From Chryseobacterium rhizoplanae (lineage in GTDB: Bacteria > Bacteroidota > Bacteroidia > Flavobacteriales > Weeksellaceae), in assembly GCF_900182655.1 (NCBI RefSeq), contig NZ_FXTC01000001.1, positions 496,001-560,000 on the forward strand: a DNA stretch of 64,000 nucleotides, read 5' to 3'. Below are positions 6,974 to 15,214 of this stretch, piece by piece. The notes beneath the pieces are model-generated. The model was not told the origin of the DNA. It did not search any database and saw only the letters and a program-made list of their open reading frames with translations. The translations under genes were made by a program, and so were the position numbers. Position 1 is the stretch's first letter; every line of letters begins with the position of its first letter.

Positions 6974-7900
6974 ATGAAAGGAAAAATCATTAAATCTACA
7001 GGCAGCTGGTACCAGGTTTTGGAATTGGAAACAAATAAAATTTTCGAGGCCAGAATCAGGGGGAAATTCAAATTAATAAAAACAAGGCTTACCAATCCAC
7101 TTGCTGTAGGAGATTTTGTTGAGTTTCAACTGGAACAGGATGATATTGCCTGGATCACGAAAATTGAACCACGCACCAATTACCTGATCAGAAAATCTGT
7201 AAACCTTTCAAAAGAAGCCCATATCATTGCTTCCAATATTGATCTGGCCTGTTTTATCTTTACCTTAAAGCATCCTGAAACATCCTTGGGATTTCTGGAC
7301 AGATTTCTGGCATGTTGTGAAGCCTATAATATTACACCATTGATTCTTTTTAATAAGATTGATGTTCTCCATGGAGAAGAAATAGAAATTGTAAAAGATA
7401 TAGAGTTCCTTTACCAGGAAATTGGATATCAGACCCTGGAAATCTCTTCCTATTCAAGACTGAATCTTGATCAGCTGGAGGAAATCCTTAAAAATAAAAC
7501 TTCAGTATTCTTCGGGCACTCAGGTTGTGGGAAATCAACTCTGGTAAATGCTTTACAGCCTGGATTGAATTTAAAAACATCCGAAATTTCAGATACCCAT
7601 CTGAAAGGAAAACATACAACAACTTTTGCACAGATGCACTTCTGGGATTTTGGCGGAAATGTGATTGATACCCCTGGTGTCCGTGAATTTGCCATGATTG
7701 ATATTGAAAAAGAAGAAGTACAGCATTACTTTCCTGAGATTTTCAAAAAGAGAGAAGAGTGCAAATTTCATAACTGCCTTCACGTGAATGAACCGAAATG
7801 TGCCGTTCTTGATGCCCTTGAAACAGGCGAAATACAGCATTCGCGCTATTCTACTTATATTAAATTGATGGATGAGGCGGAAGAAGCTTCTCAGAAATAG
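6974..7900 (+). CDS. rsgA: ribosome small subunit-dependent GTPase A
   Basis: This 308-residue protein has the RsgA/YjeQ architecture. An N-terminal OB-fold (~1-70) is followed by a circularly permuted GTPase in which G4 "NKID" (127-130) precedes G1 "GHSGCGKST" (181-189) and G3 "DTPG" (232-235). A C-terminal zinc knuckle follows, with C263, H266, C268 and C276. The family matures the 30S subunit by GTP hydrolysis and removes late assembly factors. It stands alone between the aromatic synthesis gene and ndk, with its own promoter. Confidence 0.95.
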   Translation: MKGKIIKSTGSWYQVLELETNKIFEARIRGKFKLIKTRLTNPLAVGDFVEFQLEQDDIAWITKIEPRTNYLIRKSVNLSKEAHIIASNIDLACFIFTLKHPETSLGFLDRFLACCEAYNITPLILFNKIDVLHGEEIEIVKDIEFLYQEIGYQTLEISSYSRLNLDQLEEILKNKTSVFFGHSGCGKSTLVNALQPGLNLKTSEISDTHLKGKHTTTFAQMHFWDFGGNVIDTPGVREFAMIDIEKEEVQHYFPEIFKKREECKFHNCLHVNEPKCAVLDALETGEIQHSRYSTYIKLMDEAEEASQK

Positions 7901-8290
7901 CCATATCAATTTCTATACTATTATAACTGCTACAGATTAGTTCGGACAATCTGTAAATATTCTATTGTTATCATGTCAGAATAATATTTCTTAGATATTA
8001 TTTTTTAATGGTCAAAATTTCACATCTTTAGAAGTTTGCTGTTTTTCTATGATTTGTTTTCTGAATTTTTACGGAAAAAATATGCTTTTTAAATAACTCT
8101 ACTTTTTGATGTGACAAATTTGGCAGATAACTCCACTTTTGGCATATTTTAGTTGACAGAAAAAATGATATTATGGAAAATCCGGTTATTCTATTAATTG
8201 AAGTAAAAGCAATAATATTACTAAATATGTCTTTTTATGGCCTTTAAAATTATTGAATTGATAAAAAATGGCTATTATTTTTGAAAATAA
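7901..8290. other. intergenic region 3' of rsgA
   Basis: About 390 bp of AT-rich sequence with no ORF above 24 codons that looks coding. No repeat or terminator was recognised. The part from 8291 onward is described separately. Confidence 0.5.
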
Positions 8291-8438
8291 AAAACCCAGC
8301 CGAAGCTGGGTAAAAACTAATAACCATGAAAACTCAAATTAAACATGAGAATCGCAATAGAATAAACAATTACTGTGCCAAAGATTGGTTCATGATTTCT
8401 TAATAAAAGTTATTTTTATGTTAAAAAAAAATTAAAAT
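8291..8438 (-). ncRNA. candidate small RNA with intrinsic terminator, antisense to the ndk upstream region
   Basis: Read on the minus strand, ACCCAGC-TTCG-GCTGGGT (8294-8311) is a perfect hairpin with a UUCG loop, followed by T6ATTTT, a textbook intrinsic terminator. About 140 bp upstream on that strand is TATCTTTG (8445-8452), a match to the -7 consensus. No minus-strand protein gene lies between, so a short non-coding RNA of roughly 140 nt is the simplest reading. The -33 element is weak. Confidence 0.45.
8326..8403 (+). CDS. possible 25-residue microprotein
   Basis: An ATG ORF of 25 codons starts "MKTQIKHENRNRINN" and ends "CAKDWFMIS". It lies directly after the hairpin at 8294-8311 on the plus strand. 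There is no promoter match and no ribosome-binding sequence. It overlaps the proposed minus-strand small RNA, so at most one of the two readings is likely to be functional. It is listed because the segment between two strong signals would otherwise be unexplained. Confidence 0.2.
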   Translation: MKTQIKHENRNRINNYCAKDWFMIS

Positions 8439-8459
8439 AAAAATCAAAGATATTTTTTG

Positions 8460-8467
8460 TAATTTTG
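8460..8467 (+). promoter_or_regulatory. -7 box of ndk
   Basis: TAATTTTG fits TAnnTTTG and ends 23 bp before the ndk ATG. It almost abuts the oppositely oriented box at 8445-8452. Confidence 0.55.
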
Positions 8468-8490
8468 CGCCATTAAAAAAATATACATTT

Positions 8491-8907
8491 ATGTCTAACA
8501 TTACATTCACTATGATTAAGCCTGATGCGGTTGCTGACGGACATATCGGTGCTATATTGGGTAAGATTGCTGAAGGAGGTTTTAAAATCAAAGCTTTAAA
8601 ATTAACTCAGCTTACAGTTGCTGATGCAAAAAAATTCTATGAAGTACATGCTGAAAGACCATTTTATGGGGAGTTGGTAGAATTCATGAGCTCTGGTCCT
8701 ATCGTTGCAGCAGTTTTAGAAAAAGATAATGCAGTTGAAGACTTCAGAACATTAATCGGTGCTACTAATCCTGCAGAAGCAGCTGAAGGTACAATCAGAA
8801 AGATGTTTGCAAGAAGCATCGGAGAAAATGCAGTTCACGGTTCAGATTCTGACGAGAATGCATTAATCGAAGCTCAGTTCCATTTTTCAGGAAGAGAGAT
8901 TTTCTAA
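8491..8907 (+). CDS. ndk: nucleoside-diphosphate kinase
   Basis: At 138 residues this is the normal length for the family. It begins with "[11 protein letters not shown]", contains "[15 protein letters not shown]" and "[14 protein letters not shown]", and has the active-site histidine in "NAVHGSDS". It transfers the gamma phosphate from ATP to NDPs through a phosphohistidine. It has its own short-leader promoter and a strong terminator. The neighbour converges from the other strand. Confidence 0.97.
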   Translation: MSNITFTMIKPDAVADGHIGAILGKIAEGGFKIKALKLTQLTVADAKKFYEVHAERPFYGELVEFMSSGPIVAAVLEKDNAVEDFRTLIGATNPAEAAEGTIRKMFARSIGENAVHGSDSDENALIEAQFHFSGREIF

Positions 8908-8931
8908 GAAAATCATCTTACAAAATAAAAG

Positions 8932-8962
8932 ATCCGGAGAATTTTCTCCGGATTTTGTTTTT
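8932..8962. terminator. bidirectional terminator between ndk and the fucosidase gene
   Basis: ATCCGGAGA (8932-8940) pairs perfectly with TCTCCGGAT (8945-8953). The arm is followed by TTTTGTTTTTT on the plus strand and preceded by an A-rich tract that serves the minus strand. Confidence 0.85.
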
Positions 8963-8980
8963 TATGATCTTGGTATTCTA

Positions 8981-10828
8981 TTAAAGATTGTTTTCAATGG
9001 CACCCACATTTTCTCTGTAGAGCTCAAGAGGTTTATTTAATAACACCGCAATGACAGTCATTTGCCTGTCAAGTTTTTCCTTTGGAATATCAATATAAAT
9101 AATTCCCGGCCGTGCGCTCCAATACAGTTTGTTGTAAATGGTGTGTGAGAGCATCGTGCCTTCTCCTGCAACTCTGATTCTTGCAATCTCATTTTTTATT
9201 CCTTTAAGGGCAATAGGGCCTGTAGGTGTTCCTTCCACAAAAAGATAGAGTGTCTGTTTATCTTTTGATAATGCACTCATTCCTGAATAATGCCCATCCG
9301 GTAACCCTTTTTCAGTTTCATAAAGTGCTTCTGCATGTTTGCTTATCCATTGCAGGATTTCCTGATTGGTGTTGGGTGTTTTTTTGATTTTCATGTCAAG
9401 ACCATCACTGGTTAACCCTGATGAAGTTGGGAGATTATGACCATTATATAGCATATTGGTGATATCATAGACTGCTTCCTGAGTATTTTTGTTTTCAAGT
9501 ATTTTGAGAAGAGGATGCTCTTCTTTCTTAAAATCTTTCAGAAATACAGGGGGAGCATCAAAAGTAAGCTCGACAACGGTGACATCTTTGTCAAATTTTA
9601 CATTGGAAAAATTCAATGTCAGTGTTTTTTCAGCATTGTAGTCTGTTTTGATGACAGCAGAAGGATCTCCGATAATCTTGGCCGAAGTAGGCTTTGTTTC
9701 CAGTCCATAAATCTTTGTGAAGTTTTTGGCTTCCTCCAGATAAAGAAATAAAGACTTTTTTGTGGTGGATAAAGAAGACTTCCCTTTATAATTTTCAAAA
9801 GGAATACCACGGATTGTTTCATAAATGGCATGCTTATTTTTGGAGGTCCAGCGGCCAAGATTTTTCAGAATTTCAATCTGCTCCTCGGGAATGGTGCCAT
9901 CTGATCTGGGTCCGATATCAAGCAGAAGATTTCCTCCCATACTGATCACGTCTGCCAGAGTTCGGACAATCATATTAGGTGTTTTATAATTTTTATCGAA
10001 AGGCTGATATCCCCAGGAATCATTCATAGTATAACAAAGCTCCCAGTATGGATTTTGTGGCGGAATGACAGGAATTCCCTGTTCAGGAGTATCATAATCC
10101 CCATGAGTGTTGAGCCTTGAATTGATAATGATATTGGAATTGTATTTCTTAAGCAGATCCAGTGTCTGAGAAGCCTTCCATTCCTCGGAAGTATGTTCCC
10201 AATCTCCATCGAACCAAAGAAGGTCAGGCGAGTACAGAGAAGAAAGTTCATTAAGCTGACTTTGATAATAACTGATGAAATTCTGCCATCGTTTCGGGTC
10301 GTCTTTTATTTCGTAGCGTTTTTTTGTCCGGGTGTTGATATCATAATAAGGATGGCTCCAATCCGGCAAAGAGAAGTAGAGTCCTGTTTTTAATCCTGAA
10401 TTTTTCAAAGCAGAAACAAAAGGACTTAAAACATCTTTTTTGGCCAATGCCTGTCCGGAAATAGTAATCGCCTTTTCAGCCTTAGAGTTCCACAATGAAA
10501 CTCCGTCATGGTGTTTGGTTGTAATAACAGCATATTTAGCTCCGGATTCTTTAATAAGGTTTACCCATTGTTCCGGCTGGTATTTTGAAGCTGAAAAACC
10601 ATTCAGCTGCTTCATGTAATTTTCGTGATTGATATAATTGTTGAAGAATGACCATGATTCGGAAATTCCATTCACCGAGTAGATTCCCCAATGAATAAAA
10701 ATACCCAGTTTGGCATTTTTAAACCATTCCATTTTCTTGCTGTTGTCAACTGTTTGAACCTGTGCGTTGATATGATAAGCCGATAATGTCAACCCCAGGA
10801 AAACAGCTTTAATCAGACTGCTTTTCAT
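8981..10828 (-). CDS. secreted alpha-L-fucosidase (GH29) with duplicated C-terminal module
   Basis: The start is placed at 10828 ("MKSSLIKAVFLGLTLSAYH...") because this gives a signal peptide; a longer frame to 10876 adds 16 unlikely residues. The 615-residue product has the GH29 barrel: "WFKNAKLGIFIHWG", "YAVITTKHHDG", "SLPDWSHPYYD" and the nucleophile Asp in "LLWFDGDW" (about D197). Two copies of one module follow. The first (~308-405) and second (~470-600) share a lead-in helix ("EIL...W.SK...A.YET") and a beta segment ("Y.G.S.LS..K..L.L..E"). It would remove alpha-fucose from glycans in the periplasm or outside. No SusCD pair adjoins it. Confidence 0.9.
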   Translation of the reverse strand: MKSSLIKAVFLGLTLSAYHINAQVQTVDNSKKMEWFKNAKLGIFIHWGIYSVNGISESWSFFNNYINHENYMKQLNGFSASKYQPEQWVNLIKESGAKYAVITTKHHDGVSLWNSKAEKAITISGQALAKKDVLSPFVSALKNSGLKTGLYFSLPDWSHPYYDINTRTKKRYEIKDDPKRWQNFISYYQSQLNELSSLYSPDLLWFDGDWEHTSEEWKASQTLDLLKKYNSNIIINSRLNTHGDYDTPEQGIPVIPPQNPYWELCYTMNDSWGYQPFDKNYKTPNMIVRTLADVISMGGNLLLDIGPRSDGTIPEEQIEILKNLGRWTSKNKHAIYETIRGIPFENYKGKSSLSTTKKSLFLYLEEAKNFTKIYGLETKPTSAKIIGDPSAVIKTDYNAEKTLTLNFSNVKFDKDVTVVELTFDAPPVFLKDFKKEEHPLLKILENKNTQEAVYDITNMLYNGHNLPTSSGLTSDGLDMKIKKTPNTNQEILQWISKHAEALYETEKGLPDGHYSGMSALSKDKQTLYLFVEGTPTGPIALKGIKNEIARIRVAGEGTMLSHTIYNKLYWSARPGIIYIDIPKEKLDRQMTVIAVLLNKPLELYRENVGAIENNL

Positions 10829-11053
10829 ATATAGTTTTATTTTATCATTAAATATAAATAAAGAAAACATTACCACAACAATTTCTCAATATTTACTCAT
10901 AATTATTATCAGAACGTTTCCTTTATTATTGTATTTTTATGATTTAAACTAAAAACTATTTACATATCATTTTGAACTTACAATAAAAGTTTGAATAGAT
11001 TGGATTAGATAAATGGAACGTTTATTGTAAATTTTATCTGAAAAAAAGCAATT

Positions 11054-11275
11054 ATGAAAATTCCAGTAGTATTAATGGCGAGTTTATTGGCGGTAGGAGT
11101 TTCTGCACAAAGCACTAAACCTGAAGCTAAAACTAAAAAGCCTGTAAAAAAAGTAAAAAAAGCAACAGCACCCGACACTGTTGAAAAGAAAAAACCGGGA
11201 ACTCCTAAACCCATCGTAAAAAAAGATACGCTTGTTCTTCGTGGCTATGGCTGCCCGGCTTGTGGAATGGGATAA
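11054..11275 (+). CDS. secreted RiPP precursor-like peptide with C-terminal CPACGMG motif
   Basis: This 73-residue peptide has a Sec signal ("MKIPVVLMASLLAVGVSAQ"), then a Lys/Pro/Ala-rich spacer (~20-58), and ends in "RGYGCPACGMG", with C67 and C70 the only cysteines. Its stop is 3 bp before the ATG of a DUF692/MNIO-family enzyme, so the two are translationally linked. MNIO enzymes modify cysteines in ribosomal peptides. A Chryseobacterium pathway (ChrA/ChrH, from memory) acts on a substrate with a C-terminal two-cysteine motif of this type. The arrangement strongly suggests this is the substrate and the last 7-10 residues are its core. The final product and role (metal binding, signalling or antimicrobial) are unknown. 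Confidence 0.75.
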   Translation: MKIPVVLMASLLAVGVSAQSTKPEAKTKKPVKKVKKATAPDTVEKKKPGTPKPIVKKDTLVLRGYGCPACGMG

Positions 11276-11278
11276 AAG

Positions 11279-12376
11279 ATGAAAAAACCACTGTTAGGAA
11301 TATCAATTATGGCAGAAGCTGATTTTGTTTCTGCTGTTTTGCCATTGCTGCAGAACAACGCTGTTGATGTTCTTGAATGGTCCTTTGATACCCTTTACCA
11401 TACCAATGAACCGGATTGGCTTCGTGATCTGCTGAATTTTTATGCTGAGAATGAGCGTTTGATAGGGCATGGAGTCTATTATTCGCTGTTTGATGCAAGG
11501 TGGACAGAAAGGCAGGAAGTATGGCTGCAAAAGCTAAAAGAAGAAGTCAGTTTACGGAAATATAATCACATCACGGAGCATTTTGGCTTCATGAATACTG
11601 AAAACTTTCACCAGGGAGTGCCATTGCCGGTATCTCTGCATCCCAAAACTTTACAGATAGGAAAAGACAGGCTGTACAGGCTTCAGGAGGCTGTGGATAT
11701 TCCTGTAGGTATAGAAAATCTGGCTTTTTCATTTTCCGTAGATGATGTCACGGAACAAGGAGTGTTTCTGGATAAACTAACGGAAGATACCAATGGCTTT
11801 CTGATTCTTGATCTTCATAATATTTATTGTCAATCCTGTAATTTTGGAGTAGAAATGCAGGAAATAATTGATCTGTACCCTTTGGATAAGGTGAAAGAGA
11901 TTCATCTTTCCGGAGGAAGCTGGCAGGAGAGTGTGTATGGAAAAAAGCAGGTGAGGAGGGATACCCATGATGATGTTATTCCTGAAGAGATTTTTTCTGT
12001 TTTACCCTCTGTTTTGGCAAAGTGTCAAAATCTGGAATACAGTATTATTGAAAGGCTGGGCCATACGCTGAAAACAGAAGAGGACAAAGAAAATTTTCTG
12101 AATGATTTCAATAAAGTTAAAGCAATAATTGAAGCTTCAGATGGGAAAAAGAAAGAAAAGAGCAGCTGGAACAAGTGGCAAATACAACTTCCGGAGAAGC
12201 CTTTAGAAGATCTGGCTTTATTTGAAGAACAGTCGAGGCTTACAAGGCTTCTTTTTGATGGGGCAGGAGCTGGGGTCATCAAAGATCAGGATTTTCATTA
12301 TTTTAAAACAGAGAACTGGGATCCCGAAATGATTCTTACGGCCCAGAATATTATTAAAAAATGGAATCCTTATTAA
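11279..12376 (+). CDS. DUF692 / MNIO-family multinuclear iron peptide-modifying enzyme
   Basis: This 365-residue protein looks like a TIM barrel of the DUF692 (MNIO) family, which uses two or three iron ions to rework cysteines in peptides. Ligand-type residues appear in the expected order: "HITEHFGF" (E100, H101), "GIENLAF" (E146, N147), "LDLHN" (D178, H180, N181), "EIHLSGG" (H209), "RRDTHDDVIPEE" (D228, H230) and "IIERLGHT" (E258). A ~75-residue C-terminal extension (from ~290) is not part of the usual barrel. It may take the role of the separate partner protein found in other MNIO clusters, none of which is seen here. It is encoded between a CPACGMG peptide (3-bp gap) and a DUF1772 membrane protein (29-bp gap). 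Confidence 0.8.
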   Translation: MKKPLLGISIMAEADFVSAVLPLLQNNAVDVLEWSFDTLYHTNEPDWLRDLLNFYAENERLIGHGVYYSLFDARWTERQEVWLQKLKEEVSLRKYNHITEHFGFMNTENFHQGVPLPVSLHPKTLQIGKDRLYRLQEAVDIPVGIENLAFSFSVDDVTEQGVFLDKLTEDTNGFLILDLHNIYCQSCNFGVEMQEIIDLYPLDKVKEIHLSGGSWQESVYGKKQVRRDTHDDVIPEEIFSVLPSVLAKCQNLEYSIIERLGHTLKTEEDKENFLNDFNKVKAIIEASDGKKKEKSSWNKWQIQLPEKPLEDLALFEEQSRLTRLLFDGAGAGVIKDQDFHYFKTENWDPEMILTAQNIIKKWNPY

Positions 12377-12405
12377 TTCTATCCTGATAACCAAAATCAA
12401 AATAT

Positions 12406-12897
12406 ATGAAAATGACAACATTAGTATTGATCATTACTGCTGTCCTCACTGCTCTGATAGGAGGACTTTTCTATGCTTATTCATGTTCTGTAGTTCTCGG
12501 ACTGGGAAAGCTTTCTGATGGAGAATATCTGAAAGCGATGCAGAACATCAACCGGGAAATTCTGAACCCGGTTTTCTTCATGAGTTTTATGGGAACAGCG
12601 ATTCTCCTTCCGGTATCTGCCTTTTTGTTCCGCGGACATCAGCCTGCTTTTATTTTTCTGCTTCTGGCGGCACTGGCTTATCTGATCGGGGTTTTTGGAG
12701 TGACGGTTGCCGGAAATGTTCCGATGAATGATGCACTGGATAAGTTTGATATCTCCGGTTCTGCAACAGAAGCGATCAGGCAGATGCGTGATAATTTTGA
12801 AAACAGGTGGAATTTTCTGAATAATATAAGAACGATCTTTTCTGTCATTTCCATCATTTTTGTAGTCTGTGCCTGTGTCTGGAGCAGGGAAGTTTGA
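12406..12897 (+). CDS. DUF1772-type small membrane protein
   Basis: This 163-residue protein has four predicted membrane segments, at about residues 5-28, 55-75, 79-102 and 140-160. The loop "GNVPMNDALD" after TM3 and "RWNFLNNIRT" before TM4 are typical of the DUF1772 (anthrone oxygenase-like) family. It is the third gene of the probable operon with the CPACGMG peptide and the MNIO enzyme and ends before a strong terminator. It could help in export or redox chemistry of the modified peptide; this is inference from position only. Confidence 0.7.
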   Translation: MKMTTLVLIITAVLTALIGGLFYAYSCSVVLGLGKLSDGEYLKAMQNINREILNPVFFMSFMGTAILLPVSAFLFRGHQPAFIFLLLAALAYLIGVFGVTVAGNVPMNDALDKFDISGSATEAIRQMRDNFENRWNFLNNIRTIFSVISIIFVVCACVWSREV

Positions 12898-13065
12898 AAG
12901 GACCTGAATAAGTAAAAGTACGTAAAGACAGATTCAGTATTTCTACGGATGTATACCTATGGTTTTATTCAGATATTTGTAATGTTAGCAAGACAAAACA
13001 GCGTTTTAACATTCAAAATGTTGAAAAAAAATTTATAACCAGGAAGACTTCATTTCAAACAAGAG

Positions 13066-13090
13066 AAAAGGCAGCCATTGGCTGCCTTTT
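13066..13090. terminator. bidirectional terminator between DUF1772 gene and rpe
   Basis: AAAAGGCAGCC (13066-13076) pairs perfectly with GGCTGCCTTTT (13080-13090) around a 3-nt loop. The A and T tracts on both sides suit both convergent genes. Confidence 0.85.
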
Positions 13091-13112
13091 GTTTTTATGA
13101 TAAAGATAATTA

Positions 13113-13763
13113 TTAAATCTTTAGAAGCTCAATCGTTCTTTCAGGGCTTTCTGCCGAGAAAACAGCATTCCCTGCAACAAGAACATCAGCTCCGGCTTCA
13201 AAAAGCTTAGAAGCATTGTCAAGATTCACCCCACCGTCAATTTCGATAAGTGCTGTAGAGTTGTTGCTTAAGATCAGGTCCTTAGTTTCAGCAATCTTTT
13301 TGTAAGTGTTTTCAATGAATTTCTGACCTCCAAATCCTGGGTTTACACTCATTAACAATACCAGATCCACGTCTGCAATGATGTCTTCAAGCATTAATAC
13401 CGGGGTGGAAGGGTTTAAAACAACTCCCGCTTTAACTCCTTTACTCTGAATGTGGTGAATGGTTCTGTGAAGATGAGTACAAGCCTCGTAATGAACAGAA
13501 ATAAGGTCTGCACCATGATTGATGAATTCATCAACATATTTCTCAGGCTCCACAATCATAAGGTGAACATCTACAAATTTTTTGGCATGCTGCTGAACAG
13601 TTTTCATTACCGGAAAACCAAATGAAATGTTGGGTACAAATCTGCCGTCCATCACATCAATGTGAAACCAGTCGGCCTGAGAGTTGTTCAGCATTTCAAT
13701 ATCTCTTTGCAGGTTCCCAAAGTCTGCTGATAAAAGGGATGGAGCAATAAGCTTCGTTTTCAT
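13113..13763 (-). CDS. rpe: ribulose-phosphate 3-epimerase
   Basis: This 216-residue TIM-barrel enzyme carries the family signatures "IAPSLLSADFGNL", "HIDVMDGRFVPNISFG", "DVHLMI", "MSVNPGFGGQKF" and "IEIDGGVN". The Asp in "HIDVMDG" and the Asp in "EIDGG" are the acid/base pair, with the metal-ligand histidines in "HID" and "DVHLM". It interconverts ribulose-5-P and xylulose-5-P in the pentose phosphate pathway. It is the last gene of a minus-strand group with the small membrane protein (25-bp gap) and the M42 peptidase. Confidence 0.97.
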   Translation of the reverse strand: MKTKLIAPSLLSADFGNLQRDIEMLNNSQADWFHIDVMDGRFVPNISFGFPVMKTVQQHAKKFVDVHLMIVEPEKYVDEFINHGADLISVHYEACTHLHRTIHHIQSKGVKAGVVLNPSTPVLMLEDIIADVDLVLLMSVNPGFGGQKFIENTYKKIAETKDLILSNNSTALIEIDGGVNLDNASKLFEAGADVLVAGNAVFSAESPERTIELLKI

Positions 13764-13788
13764 TTTTACTTTTTATACTTTTACTTTA

Positions 13789-14088
13789 TTATCCTATTGA
13801 AAATGAACGGTCATGGGTAAAATAATAATAGGTAAGATATCCTGTTATTACAATCACTTCTATGACAGATAACTTTTTATTGTTGATATTTCTGATTAAA
13901 AACCTGTCAATAACTAAAAATCCAAATAGAATTAACATGAAAATTATTTCTATTGTGATTCCTAAACTTCCACTTGGATGAAGTGTAAATAATTGATAAA
14001 CAATTAATGGAATTCCAAGCCCTGTCAATATAATAAATACAATAGAGATGAAAGTTGGCTTTTTAATTAAACCAGAAATTAAGTTCAT
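13789..14088 (-). CDS. small hypothetical membrane protein
   Basis: This 99-residue protein has three hydrophobic segments (about 15-35, 43-62 and 76-92). I do not recognise a family. It lies between an M42 peptidase gene (1-bp gap) and rpe (25-bp gap), so it is probably co-transcribed with both. There are no conserved polar motifs to suggest a function. Its sequence is more AT-rich than that of its neighbours. Confidence 0.6.
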   Translation of the reverse strand: MNLISGLIKKPTFISIVFIILTGLGIPLIVYQLFTLHPSGSLGITIEIIFMLILFGFLVIDRFLIRNINNKKLSVIEVIVITGYLTYYYFTHDRSFSIG

Positions 14089-14089
14089 T

Positions 14090-15163
14090 TTAATGATATT
14101 TCAGTTTCATTTCCGGTTTAATCTTAAGAACTGTTTCATAGATTAGCTTGATAACATTAGCCACATCTTCCTTAGCCACCATTTCTACCGTAGTATGCAT
14201 ATAACGCAAAGGTAAGGAAATTAAAGCACTTGGTACCCCGCCGTTGGAATGGGCAAAAGCATCTGTATCAGTTCCTGTGGCTCTGCTTGCGGCAGCTCTT
14301 TGGAAAGGAATTTTTTTAACTTTTGCTGTGTCAATAATCAATTCCCTGATTGTATGGTGAACGCTTGGAGCAAAGAATACTACCGGACCTGCACCACATT
14401 TCTGATCTCCTTCTTTTTTCTTTTCAATCATTGGAGTGGTAGTATCGTGGGTAACATCTGTTACAATGGCAATATTCGGTTTGATAGTATCAGCAATCAT
14501 ATCAGCACCATATAAACCCACTTCTTCCTGTACGGAATTGGTAATATAAAGCCCGAATGGAATTGATTTTTTATTTTCTTTTAAAAGTCTTGCTACTTCA
14601 GCAATCATGAATCCGCCAATTCTGTTGTCCAGCGCTCTGCAGACAAAATACCTGTCGTTCATTTCGAAGAATTCGTCCGGGTAAGTAATCATACATCCTA
14701 CAAAGATTCCCATTTCCTCCACTTCTTTTTTGGAAGTAGCGCCACAGTCGATAAAGATGTTTTCGATTTTCGGGGTAGGCTCATTCTGATTCGTTCTCGT
14801 GTGAATAGCCGGCCATCCGAATACTCCTTTTACAATCCCGTTTTCTCCGTGGATATGTACAACTTTTGAAGGAGCGATCGTTTGATCAGAGCCTCCGTTT
14901 CTGATCACATAGATTAATCCGTCGTCCGTAATATAATTGACGTACCATGAAATTTCATCAGCATGTGCTTCAATCACTACTTTAAATTCAGCTTCCGGAT
15001 TAATAATTCCATAGCAGGTTCCATAATGATCTACTTCTATTTTATCAACATAGGGTCTAATATAGTCCATCCAGACTTCTTGTCCTTTATGTTCGTAACC
15101 TGTTGGAGATGATGTATTTAAATATTTCTCTAAAAATTTCAAAGATTTCTTTTCAAATTTCAT
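14090..15163 (-). CDS. M42 family metallopeptidase (glutamyl aminopeptidase / endoglucanase-like)
   Basis: This 357-residue cytoplasmic protein belongs to the M42 family of di-metal aminopeptidases. Visible motifs are "VVIEAHADEIS" (first metal His and Asp), "FIDCGATSKKEVEEMG", "RALDNRIGG" (bridging Asp), "SVQEEVGLYGA" (catalytic Glu-Glu), "VTDVTHDTT" and a distal His-rich "PSVHHTIRE". It has no signal peptide. The family trims N-terminal residues from peptides and assembles into dodecamers. The DUF4294 gene is divergent, 51 bp away. Confidence 0.92.
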   Translation of the reverse strand: MKFEKKSLKFLEKYLNTSSPTGYEHKGQEVWMDYIRPYVDKIEVDHYGTCYGIINPEAEFKVVIEAHADEISWYVNYITDDGLIYVIRNGGSDQTIAPSKVVHIHGENGIVKGVFGWPAIHTRTNQNEPTPKIENIFIDCGATSKKEVEEMGIFVGCMITYPDEFFEMNDRYFVCRALDNRIGGFMIAEVARLLKENKKSIPFGLYITNSVQEEVGLYGADMIADTIKPNIAIVTDVTHDTTTPMIEKKKEGDQKCGAGPVVFFAPSVHHTIRELIIDTAKVKKIPFQRAAASRATGTDTDAFAHSNGGVPSALISLPLRYMHTTVEMVAKEDVANVIKLIYETVLKIKPEMKLKYH

Positions 15164-15214
15164 AAAAAGGAATGATTTTTGCGTTTAATTTACGTTCTTA
15201 TAAGTGTAAAAATA

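Noticed and set aside
8174..8248. 24-codon plus-strand ORF in the rsgA-ndk spacer
   Set aside because: Short, hydrophobic by AT bias alone, with no promoter or conserved context.
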